From Stagonosporopsis chrysanthemi (lineage: Eukaryota > Ascomycota > Dothideomycetes > Pleosporales > Didymellaceae): 64,000 nt of DNA. How positions within the stretch are numbered: position 1 is the first letter of the stretch; every line of letters starts with the position of its first letter. The stretch spans positions 147,398-211,397 of the forward strand of contig JAFISE010000042.1 in the NCBI GenBank assembly GCA_022560025.1, read 5' to 3'. The notes under the pieces were generated by a model that was not told the origin of the DNA, made no database searches, and worked only from the letters and a program-made list of their open reading frames with translations. Shown piece after piece: positions 11,303 to 25,723 of the stretch. Both the position numbers and the translations under genes were made by a program.

Positions 11303-12551
11303 GGCTGGGGCGGTGCAAAGTGACTGCAGCGAGATTAACGATGGGACAGGTCTGTATCGATGACGTTAGTTGGCCGATGTGGTGCACAGCAGCGCGGGGT
11401 TCTCACCGTCGAGCAAACGCACTTGACAATGATCAGATGCACCCCGGAGTTGTCGCAAGCCGGAGCAAGTGCACGCCGAAGATCTCTGGAGAGCGAAAAA
11501 TCGTGCAGCAGCCGGGAACGCTCAACCTGCTTCACAAGTGACGCCGAAGGCAGGATAAAGTCACGAACCAAGCTTCAAGCGGCTAGTTGCATCTCCACAC
11601 TGACAGGGGTGGAACCAGTGCTGACGACTTGCGCACGCCTGCCTGCCGCTTTAAGAGCGACAGATAACCCAAGCGTTGAGGGCGAGGAGCACATGAGCCG
11701 TTCGCGAGCGTTGCAACAACACCGCTGCTCCTGCGACCGAAGGTTATGTACGCGCTGGCCCAAATTGGATGGTGTTCGTTTCGCACCCTGGCAGTGTTGC
11801 GTACCACAGGCAGAGTCGAGGGTCTGAGGAGGGTCCATGCAGCGCAACGTCAACAGTTCCAAACTCTTGCGTTCATTGCGATGCTCAGCGTGACAGGTAT
11901 TGCGATACTTCCGCAAGTGCACCGCTCAAATAACAGGCCATCGGTGCTTCGTCCGTGTAGCGGCAATTGTCAAGAGTCGCTGATCCGGACAAGCCCTCGT
12001 TAGGTTCCGGTCATCGTGCTTGGCTCTATCTAGCGAGCGTGCTGCGGCTGCGTCCTTTATCCTGTGCCCTGCCGCTCCTTCCCTACCCAGATTCGACATT
12101 CACTCCCCATCGCACTCGACGTGACCGCCAAACAGCGCCTGCAACCTGTCCGGAGCGCATGGCCGACGAAGCTACTGTGAAAAAGCAAATGCAAAGACCG
12201 GCCAGAATCGCAGTCGCAGCCTTTTAGTCAGCCCGTCGCCACTGCGCAGCATCTCCAAGTCGTAACCGTCACCATCATCTCTCGCTCCACCTGTTCGGAG
12301 GCGACCCCAAGGCTCCACACAAAGGCCGACCTGATCGCTGTGGCTGCGACATCTTGATTTTGCGAACGACGCCATCTTACTGCAGCTTTTTGTCGCTGTT
12401 GCTTGTGTGTCGATTAAGCTTCGCCGTCCGCATCCGGCGCTTCACTCGAACCTTTACGCCCAACGCAGCCCCTTTATAGGACGCCGTCATACTAAGTCAG
12501 AACGATAGACCTGCATAACCACATGGACTCGTAGACCCACAGGACTTCACA
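11303..12551. promoter_or_regulatory. Long divergent intergenic region, cyclophilin H / RING protein
   Basis: About 1.25 kb between two divergent starts. A TTTATAGG sequence near 12,473 lies about 75 bases upstream of the RING gene start and could act as a TATA-like element. ORFs here have neither protein-like composition nor conserved motifs. I see no RNA gene or repeat. Confidence 0.45.
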
Positions 12552-13934
12552 ATGTCGGCCACATCATCTTCTGCGCTTAGTGGCGCCAACAGCGCTCTTC
12601 CAACTCCCGGCAGCAATCAAGGCAATGGCGGTGGCGGCGGTGGCGGCGGTGGCGGCCCGACAAGCTCGCCGTTGCTGTTTTTTGTCGCTCTGGGATTTGG
12701 TGTTGTATTCACAAACCTATGGTAAACGCAGTGCTGGCTTCATGTCAAGATTGGCTCTGCTGACATTGTTTGCAGGATTATCGTGGGTGTGAAGTACTGC
12801 TTTAGATACAACCGTCGCCGTGCGGCCGCTGCTGCTGGCGAAAATGGTGAACCGATCGATATGGCGGCCATACCACGACCACACAGGAGAAGGCGAGAGA
12901 AGAAGCTCATGACGATGGACGAGGTTAACGAGCAGTTCCCCTTGACGAAATACAAGCAATGGAAGTCGAGTCGAGAGACCGAGGGTCTGCCCGCGAACGG
13001 AGGCATTGCGACAGCACCTCAGAGCAGAGCAGCCAGCATGAAGGACGTCGAGGGTGTCATCCCTGCAAGGGAATCCACCATTAGTCCCCAGCCTGGGAGC
13101 GCCCTCTCGATAGCTCGTGAGGATGTTCAGAATCCAGCAGCATCCCCCAGACCTAGCATGTCACCAGCCGAGGCTAAGGAGTCTGCCACAACCTCAAAGA
13201 AGCTTGAGGATGAGAAGACACCAATGACGAGAACAGACACCGTCGACACAACAGGAAAGGATATGGATCTCGTGCATGTTCGTCGTGAGGATGATGACGA
13301 ATCTGACGACGAGGATGATCCTATTCGCACCGCTACCGCTCCTGAATTGCTGGCTGAGCCTGGCGACACATGTGCCATTTGCTTGGACACACTCGAGGAC
13401 GATGACGATGTGCGAGGACTCACTTGTGGCCATGCTTTCCACGCTAGCTGCGTTGACCCATGGCTAACGAGTCGCCGTGCCTGCTGTCCCCTCTGCAAGG
13501 CTGACTACTACATTCCGAAGCCTCGACCAGAGGGTGAGGCCGCGGACCAGGCCGGCTCAGGGCGCCGCGCAGGGATAGGTCGATCGCCGTCGTCACCTCA
13601 GGCGATTTGGACCAGCCCTCGCAATGGCCTGTTCCGCTCGCGTGTAGTCATTATTGGCAACCCAGCGACTCAGCAGACCCAACGCGCTGACCGCTTCGGT
13701 CGGCTGAGCCGGCCTAGCCGCCAGGCTGCCCCTGCAACGGGAGATGTAGCGACGCAACCACCGACCACCGAGCCCTCTGGCTGGATGTCAAGGCTGCGAC
13801 CCAACAGAACGCAGGACTCAACATCACGGGGCCCAGCATTCTCCAGCTGGTTTGGCCGCAGCCGTAATGAGCCGCCCCAAGTCGAGAGTGCCACCCAGCT
13901 TACGCCCAGCCAGCTCGAAGCCGGTAACAGGTAG
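12552..13934 (+). CDS. Membrane-anchored RING-H2 finger protein (probable E3 ubiquitin ligase)
   Basis: Model: join(12552..12721, 12776..13934), 442 aa. The 54-nt intron (GTAAAC, CTGAC, TTTGCAG) joins 'VFTNLW' to 'IIVGVKYCFRYNRRR', completing one transmembrane helix at about residues 40-62 after a short Ser/Gly-rich N-terminus that includes a nine-Gly run. The RING-H2 domain (~residues 200-245) shows CAICLDTLEDDDDV, then CGHAFHASCVDPWL and CCPLCKADY, giving the C3H2C3 ligand set. Acidic stretches flank it, and the C-terminal 150 residues are disordered and Arg/Ser/Pro-rich. This is the ATL-like layout of a single helix followed by a RING-H2. Substrate and compartment cannot be inferred. Confidence 0.88.
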
Positions 13935-15039
13935 TCAGCGCATGCCAGATACGAATCTATACTCTTTTCCCTCATGAATCTTTTACGCTCCCCACGATTA
14001 CCTTTTACCAAGCATACAGTCGTAGGCTGCCCTGTGGCGCCGTAGCATAGTGTGCTAGTTGGCGCGATTCCATATTCAATTTGACTTTGCATTAGGGCAC
14101 CGGAGTAGGCGGTTTTATAGTCCCAAGTCGTGTGAGCGTGGTGTAGCTGGGTGGGTGGTGTTGGTGCGATTGAGCGAGGAGGAGAGATGTCTGCATGGTG
14201 TGGTGCCTGCGTTGTAGATAGGAAACTTGTGCATGCAATTGCATGCATATGCGATAACACGTGCAAACACCCACGTTCGTCGAAGTACCGATTCACTCTG
14301 CGATCTGGGTCTACTGTGTTGAGATCTACGCTGGTTTGTGAATTGGTTTGCCCTCGTGCGTGACGGATAGTTGTGGACATTGCTACCTCATTGCAGCTGT
14401 ACACGACTTCACCAACCCATGTGTACGCCCTTGTCTCCAGAACCCAATCAATGATCAAAACGCTTCATCGAGAGCTCAAGCAAACTACTGTCACGTGTGC
14501 GTGGATTTGCATATCACCGTACTAGATGCCCATCCCCCCCAGTCGTTCTCCACAAACAATACACATAGGTCTTGTTCACATACAAGCTCCAGAGTCTGCA
14601 CCTCAGCGTCGCATCAATGTTCGAGAGCTATACAGGTCGCATTGAGATGCTTCAGTGACAGAGTCTGTACCAACTGAAGACATTCACCTCGATGCCATCG
14701 GATCGGATTAAGAAACCTGGTAGGACGTGTTGTTCGATCGCGATGCGGACGCTTTGAAGATGCCTCGGAGGTTGCCCGAGCCATTCGAATATGTGATGAG
14801 CACTATCAGACCAGGTCGTCTGCCTGCAAAGGTCAATACTGGGTCAGCAGTTGACGACGCGTGTTGCTATAAAGGATCCCATTCCGAGCAACGAAAAGCA
14901 ACATGTCTACAGACTTCTATACCTGGCTTGTCTTGTCATATCTATATCACACTCTGTTAGACCTCCGGTTTTTGTGCCCATACAACATGACTAGCTCAAT
15001 CATTAGTGTCATCTCTACGAACACTCTGCCACGGTGTAC
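13935..15039. other. Convergent intergenic region with an 18-bp palindrome
   Basis: About 1.1 kb between the 3' ends of the RING gene and the LaeA-like gene. Apart from a perfect palindrome at 14230-14247 I see no gene, RNA or repeat. Confidence 0.5.
14230..14247. repeat. Perfect 18-bp palindrome TGCATGCAATTGCATGCA
   Basis: The sequence equals its own reverse complement over 18 bases and is built from two TGCATGCA units. It sits between two converging genes. About 0.2 such palindromes are expected by chance in 64 kb of random sequence, so it is notable but not compelling. Confidence 0.7.
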
Positions 15040-16310
15040 TCACAACTCTTCCATCAAATGCACCGACCGGTCCTTCAGCGCCTCCTTAATCTGCGCAATA
15101 AAGACCTGAACCTCCTCCGGCTTCCAGTTCTCGACCCGAACCAGCAGGCCTAGAAGTGCGGCTTCCAGCAGCGCGTCAAGATCCACCCGGAAGATACCGC
15201 CGATTTGTTTCTACCACAGTGAGTAACGCGGCACAAAAGATGGCGAACGTTGTGTACTGACCATTTTCGGGTCTCGCGCCCAGGGCCCGATGGGTACTTT
15301 GTATACCTCATGGTGCACGTTGGTGAAGCCAGCTTCTTCAACCCAGCCCTTGAGGTGCTGGCCCGGCGAGCCATGGCGGCCGATCTTGTCACAGGCGGCG
15401 GCGAAGACGTTGCAGAATTCAATGACCTTATTATCGGGGCGTTCGCTGCCGTCTTCGCTGTAAGCAAGGGTGTTGAAGTCTTGAAGCTCTATCCAACCGC
15501 CGGGGGCAAGGTTACTAGTTAATAATTCGTCAGTGGGGAGCCCTGTTGGTGGTTTGCTGTGTGAAGTGATCGGATACGTACTCGTATGACTGCCGCAGCA
15601 GCTTCGGCCAGTCTTGGATGCTGCCCAGCATGTAGCGGCTGTGAATGAAATCGAATGGTTCCCGAGGTGGCCATGGGCTCTCGACGTCGTCAATCTCGAA
15701 TGATACGTTTGGTGGTACCCTGTTCCACGCGTCAGCTTTTTCCATTGGATTCAAGGCGTGCCACCCACCATCTCGGTTGGATGGGACTCAGCTCATTCCC
15801 AATGACGGTCGCATTCGGGTATTTGTCGCCGATGTCCATCGCCCAGATACCTGTCCCCGTACCAATGTCGAGTACGCGAATCGATTTGTCTGCTGGAATT
15901 GGGGCGAGGTGGAGTTTGTCGTCTAACAAGAGCAAGCACATGTGATGGCTCATATCCAATCGGTCCTGTTCTTTCTCGTCGTTCGGGAAGTTGTACGCTG
16001 CGAATGTCAGTCCAGGGGTCAGTTGGCGCACAGCTCAGGCATTTGACCTCCTTCACGATAGCTGTGGTAACGTCGGCCATTCTCCCACTTGTATTTCTCG
16101 ACGCTCGACGACAGGGAGGTTGCGTAACTCCCCCTGCACAAAGTTCAGAACAAGGCTGCTGTATTGTCCGCCAAGATTACATACGCATCGGTCTCATCAT
16201 AAGTCGAATCTAGGTCTGACTTCTCATTTTTAGCAAACAGGGCTCTCAAATAGAGCATCACGTGCGCTTACGTCGACCACAACAGTTACGGCGGGCTGAT
16301 CGTCACTCAT
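15040..16310 (-). CDS. LaeA-like SAM-dependent methyltransferase
   Basis: Seven exons: complement(15040..15210, 15262..15514, 15582..15719, 15769..15997, 16048..16133, 16185..16222, 16272..16310), 317 aa. Start ATG 16310 (MSDDQPAVTVVVD). The first two introns bring together 'SDLDSTYDETDAGSYATSL' and 'ENGRRYHSYREGAYNFPND', the N-terminal signature of LaeA-like proteins. Motif I is VLDIGTGTGIWAMDIG, followed by ELSPIQPRWVPPNVSF and EIDDVESPWP, then NLAPGGWIELQDF. Family members include the global secondary-metabolism regulator LaeA and many cluster-encoded small-molecule methyltransferases; this copy, next to a P450, is more likely the latter or an uncharacterised paralogue. It is divergent from the P450 at 16659, with 348 bases between them. 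The first intron's acceptor could also lie 3 bases downstream. Confidence 0.88.
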
Positions 16311-16658
16311 GGTGCAGATTGGAAAAAGGGGACCGAACGGGCTGCACGAGCAGCGCGTAGCCAGCATTAAGTACCGGCACACTAGGAATCCGTGGAACAA
16401 GGCGGCGCAACACTCCACAATTCCATTGCAGCGGGTTATCACAACCTATGGGGTTGATGAGTGGCAACGGCACGCCTGCCCCGCGTGGCCTATGAGCTGC
16501 GGTCGGGAAGGCGCGACACGGGCACTTCACCAAAGAAGGCTGCCCAGATGTGCCGACTTTCTGCATGCACCCCACTCCAAAGGGCCCTAAAAGCAGGATA
16601 CTATTCAGCATGTGCAGATTCAGGCGATCACCATTCCTTCGCCATCCTTTGGCCTGCC
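16311..16658. promoter_or_regulatory. Divergent promoter, methyltransferase / P450
   Basis: The 348 bases between two divergent starts must drive both genes and so are a candidate for shared regulation. No binding-site assignment is safe. Confidence 0.5.
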
Positions 16659-18303
16659 ATGTCTCTCTTCGCGCAGCTGTACGCCGTGCGCTGGCTTGTA
16701 TTTACGGCCTTCATCGCTGTCTACGCAGCAGGGAAGTATCGCGCGTATAACCGTCTTCGGCACTTCCACGGTCCGTTCGGCACCGGTTGGTCCGAGTTCT
16801 GGCATTCGCGGGTGATTCTAGGCCTACAATCGCATCTCAGGTACAAGGAGGTCAACGACAGATACGGTGAGTGGGTCGATAAGCGCGGAGATCGTGCAGC
16901 AAATGTGGCGGGCTCATGCTCGCGCAGGTCCCATTGCTCGGGTTGGGCCCAATGAACTGATTACTTCGTCTCCCGAGCTACTGGCGCACATGAACGCGGT
17001 TCGCTCGCAGTATACTCGGTCATATTGGTTCAATGCCGCGACACGGGTTGAGCCTGGAAAGGACCATGTCTTCAGCCAGCTGGATGAGGTGAAACATACC
17101 AAACGCCGACAGCAGATGGCTGCTGGGTACTCAGGAAAAGAGAATTTGTCTTTGGAACCGGACGTTGATGGGCGAGTGACAGAATTGCTGCATTTGATTC
17201 GCAGCAAGTACATCTCTACTTCTGCCAAATCAAAGCCCATGGATCTGGCGCGCACGGCTCAATACTTCACCCTTGACGTGATAAGTACTATCGGATTTGG
17301 TGAATCTTTCGGCGATCTCCAAGCTGATGCGGACTTGAATGACTACATCAAATCAGGCGAACTTGGGCTCTCAATTGTGGCCACAACCGCTGCGCTCGGT
17401 CTGACGAAATACATGCAATGGCCACCAATTGCACGTCTACTTGGGCCATCCGAGAAAGATAAGAGCGGCTTTGGTAGGATGATAAATGTAGGCCGTAAGA
17501 TTATCGACTCGCGACTTGAGAGATCGACCGAAGGTCGCTCGGACATGTTGGCATCGTTCATGCGCCACGGTCTCGAGAAAGAAGACCTCGTCTCAGAAGC
17601 CTTACTGCAGATTCTTGCTGGCTCCGATACTACTGCTACAGCGATCAGAGCAAATATGCTATACCTCATTACTCACCCCCGCATCTACTACCGCCTGCAA
17701 GCTGAGGTAGACGCAGCTGTACGCTCAGGCGTCGCTCCCGACATTGCTCAAGACAGCACCTTGAAAACTCTACCATACCTTCAAGCAGTCATTCGAGAAG
17801 GATTGCGTATCTTCCCACCCGTTACCGACGTTGTTCCAAAGAAAGTACCACCAGGCGGTGATCGCGTCACAGTAGAAGGCAAGCAGTACTACCTGCCTGG
17901 CGGCACAGACATAAGCTACAATGCGTGGGGTGTACACCACGACAAAGCCATGTTTGGCGCGGACGCAGACCTGTTCAGACCAGAGCGGTGGCTGCTCAAA
18001 GAGAACAAGACGAACGAGGAGAAGCTCACTGCGATGCGCCGCACGACTGAGATGATCTTTGGGTACGGCAAGTATCAATGTCTGGGCAAGCCAATTGCTT
18101 GGCTGGAGATCACGAAGGTGATTTTCGAGGTGCGTAGGTGAGAGAGATGCGTGGTAACTCTACTGATCTGAATGCAGTTCATGCGGCATTTTGACTGGGC
18201 GCTGGTTCGGCCTGAGAAGCCTTGGAGGTCTACGAACTACAATGGAATATGGGCGCAGGAGCATATGTGGGTGCTTGTCACAGAGCGTGAACAGGCAGTG
18301 TAG
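16659..18303 (+). CDS. Cytochrome P450 monooxygenase, microsomal type
   Basis: Model: join(16659..16866, 16928..18129, 18178..18303), 511 aa. The start MSLFAQLYAV leads a hydrophobic N-terminal anchor (WLVFTAFIAVYAA) for the endoplasmic reticulum. P450 landmarks in order are the I-helix oxygen-activation segment LAGSDTTAT, the K-helix ExxR in REGLRIFPP, and the heme loop FGYGKYQCLGKPIA with ligand Cys454. The third exon adds the C-terminal strand region ending EREQAV. General similarity is to the fungal pisatin-demethylase/benzoate-hydroxylase-like P450s; the substrate is not readable. It is divergent from the methyltransferase and tail-to-tail with a second, interrupted P450 200 bases away. 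Confidence 0.9.
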
Positions 18304-18505
18304 CCACCTTTGAATTGGCAAAAGTTACGTGGGTGGCTAGAAATGCAACGTGAGTTAGGCTTAACTTGAAAGGATCATCAAAGATGATAAGCACAGGATC
18401 TGATCAGATCTAAAGTTTGTGTCAACTGCAAAGACAACGACCAGCTAGGCATCAGGATTGTCATACATCTCAACCAGCGCTTGCCGACCAATCTGAACCA
18501 GACCC

Positions 18506-20417
18506 TTAGGGAGCCGGAGCAAGCCTGGCATAGCACTGAACAGGAAGATGCGTGAGCTGCTCCATCGCTTCCGGGCTATCAAGATGGTGCGGCAGCTTCA
18601 GCAGCTCAAAACGCCACAGCACCAACACCACCGCCAGCCTCAGCTCTAAATACGCCAGCTTGCGCCCAAAACAAGCACGAGGCCCAGCTCCAAACTCTAG
18701 GTGTGGACCAAGAGTCGCATCGAACACCGTGTTCCCCGCTGCATCACTCTTCAGCCACCGATCCGGCTTGAACGCCGCCATTTCCTCTGGCGATGACTCG
18801 TCCCACGCCCCCGTCTTGCCGCCTCCCGCGTTCCGGTACGCAGGCGAGCGCAGCGAGTCGGGGATGCTGTGCGCGGGCTTGAGTATGCCACCCGAGCCGC
18901 CCAGCATTATGACCATGGTGCCCTTGGGGACGACATGGCCCAGGACCACGGCATCGGTGACTGCGGTGCGCGATGTGACGGATGCAGTCTGGCCGTAGCG
19001 CACGAACTCCTCAATGCAGGCGTCGAGGTAGTGGATGGTTGTTGTAGCGATTTCGTGGGCGGTTGGGACGCGGGTTTCGGTGTATGCGGACGAGTAGGCG
19101 GTTCGTAGCTCGGCGCGGAGTTTGGATTGCACGGCAGGGAAGCCGGAGAGCCATTTCAAGCTCCACATTATGGTTGTGGAGGTTGTGTCGTGGCCGGCGA
19201 CGAGGAGGCCGAAGATCTGTGCGTGTGTATGTCAGCCTTTGTGCGAGCCATATGTGTGCTCAACGTACTTCTGCAATCATGGCGTTGGAGTTGAACTCGG
19301 GCTTTCTGTTATCTTTGGCGGCGTGCTGCGACTCTCTGTGCACAATGTGGTCAATTGCGTTGAAGACCTTGGTCTCCTCGCCCTTGATGTCCTGCATTCT
19401 GCCTACGGATTTGTTGATCTCATCGGTGATCAGTGCATCCTTCACCTTCACGAGATGATGATGACGGTATTTCAGGTACCCTGGAAGAAGTAGTCAGCCG
19501 GTTGTTTGCGATTCGTGGTCAAGACGAGGGTGGGACTTACTTCCTTGGATACGAGGAAACGGAGACTTTGCTATGAACTCGAACAAATCCGTCAGTTTTA
19601 TCATAGCGTCGAAAGTTGGTGCTCGGGCTGCTTGTGGTATATTTAGAGAGCCATCGGGATGAAGTTCGATCGATTCCGGCTTGAGAGAAGATAGCAGATC
19701 ATACTGCCTCGTTGTAATAGTAGCCGTTTCTCCCGAGCCAAACAAAGCTGCCCAGATAGCCTCGAGCGCCGAGTGAGTGATATCAGTCTTTGCCTCAAAA
19801 GGCATGCGCTCTGAGGTAGAAAGCCTCATCTTCTCTTGCCACAGGCCAATCAGCTCCATGAAGGTGTTGTGGAGATGAGGTCCCGCGACGCCGTGGAGGA
19901 AGTTTGGGGACATAATGTCCTGGATCCATTTACGTTATAACTTGAATCTTTCGTCGTTCGAATTCATCAGTGTGTGGTTTTCGGCAACGAAGCCGTACAA
20001 CAGATCGCTAATCATGTCAGGTTTGTCAAACTCTTTGCCACGGCGCATCAAGATGTCCTGTGATTCTTTGAAGTCGTTGATGATGACAACTGGTTTGTTA
20101 AACAACTTGGAGAAGACCTGGGTGATTGGCGAGTTGTGGGCAAGAGCCTGCCATCAGTTAGCAAATCAAAGGCAACGCCTGGTGTTGAGTTCGAGCCGTA
20201 CCTGGTTCTCCAACCAGTCAGTGAACATCTTGCTGTGCTTCAAATGCTCCAGCATGTCTGGAATATCGCCAAAGATCGACTTCGTCGCCTTTGCGTTGTA
20301 GGGTATGCCCTTGATTGGCTTAGGCATAAGCCATTTGTAGAAGAGGTAGGCCCCGAACAACAAGATAGCACTGGTAATAGCCAGTGAAGTCGGCTCGTAT
20401 GAGGTTATCACAATCAT
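18506..20417 (-). pseudogene. Cytochrome P450 gene interrupted by a single in-frame TAA
   Basis: The exon model complement(18506..19216, 19269..19480, 19541..20147, 20202..20417) would encode 581 codons. All three introns have good signals and every P450 landmark is present: an N-terminal anchor, the I-helix VAGHDTTSTT, a CR-like segment and the heme loop FGAGPRACFGRKLA. Codon 143, at 19937-19935, is TAA in 'ERFKL-stop-RKWIQDIM', where the frame and P450 similarity continue unchanged on both sides. CAA (Gln) to TAA is a single C-to-T transition. I see no nearby splice pair that removes the stop. The start is taken as ATG 20417 (MIVITSYEP), since the frame upstream lacks an ATG. It is either a recent pseudogene, a strain-specific null allele, or a sequencing error. 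Confidence 0.8.
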
Positions 20418-21658
20418 GCTGGTAACTAGGATGTAGTTCAAAACTCGTACAACGTTGAGTATTGGTCCAACGATGTGGGGTGGAGCCAAAGAGCCAACGT
20501 TGTTCTACGGAGGCGATCTTGTAGGACAGGAGCGAAACTTATGCGGGATGACTGCTAGTCAAAAATGGCGGTTGGTACCTTGAATTGGACAGATAAGCTT
20601 ACGGACTGCGGCCCGGAGCGTCAAGCTTGGCTTGAATGTAGTAGGAATGGTGCCAGGCCTTTCACCAGATCTTTGCCTGATACTGCTAATGCTGTAAAGC
20701 TCAATTTTGCTGTCAGTCCTGTGACACAACTAATCACCAGAATATATGGTCAAACAGCTATTCAGCCGTTCAAGTGCTTACAGGGATGATGCGGCCGAGG
20801 CTTACCTACTTTGACTTGTCGAAGAAATGCACAAGTCTAAGTCGTCGATTCACGCGGCTTACTTGCATGGAAACATTACCAGTTGGCCCTTGAAGACTAC
20901 TGTATCTCGGAAAGCTAAGAGCCTCAGCGAAATGTCGAGGCGACAGTCGCCAGCACGACCTTCTGGCTCGATCACAGGAAGCTCATGCTTCATCGGCTGC
21001 TGTTCGGGTGCTTCAGGAGAAGACATTTACCTTGCCGTGCTGTGCCAAGTGCTGTCGTACCCCGATCCTCTGACCCTGAAATAATGTGAAAAGGTTCTCC
21101 GCTTGAGCGAGAACCATAAGTGGCGCAAACAATCGAGTCTGATACGTAAGCTTAACGTCTGGCGCGCCAATGCTGACGAGATAATGCTAAATCCACATCA
21201 GCGGAAGCTAGAGGCGTCAGTCTGCCTGTCTTGTTGCCGAATGATCGTATTACATACTGCTGGGTACACTTTGTAGCCCAAATGCTTGCGTATAGCGTTT
21301 ATGTCTCAGCACTATGAGAAGTTTGTTTGTCGACGATAGCGTCACCACGAATTCCATTGTACTCACCATACCAAACTATGTGGGCCTCACGCAATGACTT
21401 TAGTTCACGAAGAAATACACAGTATTAGAGTTACTCGTCAGCGCTGCTGACCTCGTAGGTAAACATCACTTCAACACATTCACTTGCGTTACATGGTCAT
21501 GCGTAAACGCCCCCGCCACAACTTCTGAGCTACACAAATTGGGCGCATTGAACAAATCTTTTGAGAGATTTTAAGAACCCCTGAACGGAAACGTCTCTCT
21601 ACGAACAATGGGATCGTATCTTGGTGCGCGCTAGACTTCTGCGACGCCCATACCCTAT
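20418..21658. other. Intergenic region upstream of the broken P450
   Basis: 1.24 kb between the P450 start and the stop of the FAD monooxygenase, both minus-strand. It would hold the P450 promoter and the monooxygenase 3' UTR. Local base composition is unremarkable; I found no domain-bearing ORF, tRNA or repeat. Confidence 0.45.
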
Positions 21659-23198
21659 TCACAACCTGGTAGCTTCGTCGATGGTGATCCCATTTGACAA
21701 CTGAAGCCCAAATGGCAAACCCCGAACGTATTTACCCGTATATTGAGTGCCTCTTTGCTCAGCAAAGGCCTGATCGATGTCCTTGTACATGTCGTAACCG
21801 TTCATCTCCTCGATAGTCAGTTTCTTCTTCTCATCCTCAACTTTGTAGTTAGATAGTGATGTGTTGCTTGAGAAGCCTGCGGTGACTATTGTCAGAATTT
21901 GCGTCGTTTGCTCATAGATGTGGCCTTTTTACTTACCTATGCGTTCATTGATGTTATACGCCGCCTTAGCAGCAGAGGCTTGGACTTTCGTCGCTCGAGG
22001 CAGGCGCACTTTCTCGTATACGGTAAGTGATTCCTTGATATCGCCTTTGAAGTAATCCTTGTTGAACAAGATGCCTATCGCTGCTGCATCTTCAAGCGCC
22101 ATGCAAGCGCCTTGGCTCTGATGAGGCATCATCTGTGAATCAATCAGCTGATGTTCGCTTCACATCAAACGAGAATTCAAGCGATCACTCACCGGGTGGC
22201 CAGCATCTCCGATCAAGGCCACGGTTTCCTTGACAAGGTATGGGTAAGGCTGATGGACCCATAGCCGCCAAGGCTGAATCTCGATGCCTATGGCGAGATG
22301 TGCCTTGACCTGAGCATCAAGCTCAGGATATGGCGCAAGAAGCTCTTCCACAGATAGATCAGCGCCTCCCCAGGTATGGTTTGCGTAATCGCCAGCGGAA
22401 CGAGGGAAGAAGCAATAGTATGATAGAAGCTCACCACCGTTGCACGGCGAGAGCACTATCTTGTCCCATTTGCCTTCTTGGCCACCCCAATACTCAAGAG
22501 CCTCATTGAGAGAATAGTCCACAAGGCCGAGCTTTCTAGCGTCCTTTGTTAGGACGTTGGCGTGCAGGCAGCTGGACTCAGCAGGTTGCTTTTCTGGATT
22601 CAAACCAATAATCTTCCTCGTTACAGATCCGATACCATCAGCACCAACGATCAAATCGTGTTTGGCTTTGGTGTCGTTCGTGAAAGTAATGGTTCCGGAC
22701 TCCAGATCTATTGTTTGGCACTACATTTTCATCAGCCTATTACAAGAACGAAGGCCAGCTTGCAATGTTGCTTACACCATGATTGACCTTGAGAATTACT
22801 GGTGTTCCGGGACCATCTTCTTGTAAAGCACAATCCATGAGCATTTTGTGCATGTATTGTCGGTGGAACATGTTGTAAACGTATCCCCATCGCTCTTCAT
22901 AGTCTTCAAGATCGTACACACTGACAGGTTCTCCAGTCTTCCAATCTCTGTTGATGAGCTTCTTCAGAACCACTGGATCGCCCTTGGATACATCCACACC
23001 CCACTCGTGCAACCAGCGGGTTCCATTTGCAGCGCAAGAGACTGAGGCTCCAGCTTCTCCAGCAAAATCATGGCGCTCATATATGATGACATCGTGACCA
23101 GCTCGACGCAGCGCAATGGCAGTAGCAAGACCACCAATACCGCCTCCAATAACACCCACACTCAATTGTATCCAGCCGGACTCGCTCAAAGACCCCAT
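21659..23198 (-). CDS. FAD-dependent aromatic monooxygenase, salicylate-hydroxylase-like
   Basis: Four exons: complement(21659..21876, 21937..22132, 22193..22720, 22776..23198), 454 aa from ATG 23198. It has the three hallmarks of class A flavoprotein hydroxylases: the N-terminal dinucleotide fold GVIGGGIGGLATAIALRRAG, the DG motif DLIVGADGIGSVTR, and the FAD ribityl (GD) motif ALIGDAGHP continuing into MMPHQSQGACMALEDA. The GDAGHP motif is split by an intron, supporting the exon model. The family hydroxylates phenolic acids with NAD(P)H and oxygen. The divergent partner, 770 bases away, is a 2,3-dihydroxybenzoate decarboxylase; together they suggest salicylate-type substrate to 2,3-dihydroxybenzoate to catechol, but the regiochemistry is inference. 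The protein is probably cytosolic (no signal peptide). Confidence 0.9.
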
Positions 23199-25054
<1,856 letters not shown>

Positions 25055-25723
25055 ATGGACCAAGTAATCAATCAGACTTTGATCGCATGTATTTTTGGAG
25101 CATGACTTGTTGCCGTGAAAGGCACGCCAATGTGCCCTGAACAAACGGTAGTGATTGATGTGCACATTAGTTATCGATTGGTGAAGCTGATTAGGCACAC
25201 CGGGCGAAATCTGATCAGGTTATGGGTGAATTTTGTTAGAGGCGTAAGGGTAGAAGAATGTGCTTGCGCACGGGCCAACTTCCCTCATCGGAACTCTGGA
25301 ACTGAAACTCCTATCCCCGAATCTCCACTGCTGACATCGAGACACTACTCGCGAGTCAACAACGGAACTGGCTGTTTCGTGGGCGTCTGGCCCACTAGCC
25401 GACAGTGCCGTTTATCTTCGGATCCTGCACCAAGAGACAGATCGCCCAGCACGTTGCTACCCCGCGTTACGCTCTTATCATTCGCTTGACTTCCGTGGTA
25501 TAGCCTTTCCTTCTTAGGCTGGCTAACTTTGATGATCTTCAGGCTGCTATCGTTGGCTGCAGCAGGCATAGATATGGAGATACTATAACATTATCTACAG
25601 CGCACCCGCTACCCCTTAACCGTCTTCCGCGAACCCATACTTTTCTCCCACATTGGCGGCTTTTGCACACGTGTCCCACTCAGTACAGGGGAGTCGGTCA
25701 CATGACAGGTTGAGAGCCTCGCA
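25055..25723. promoter_or_regulatory. Decarboxylase 3' flank and regulator promoter
   Basis: About 670 bases between two plus-strand genes. An AT-rich stretch (ACTATAACATTATC, near 25,583) lies about 140 bases upstream of the regulator ATG. Nothing else is supported. Confidence 0.4.
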
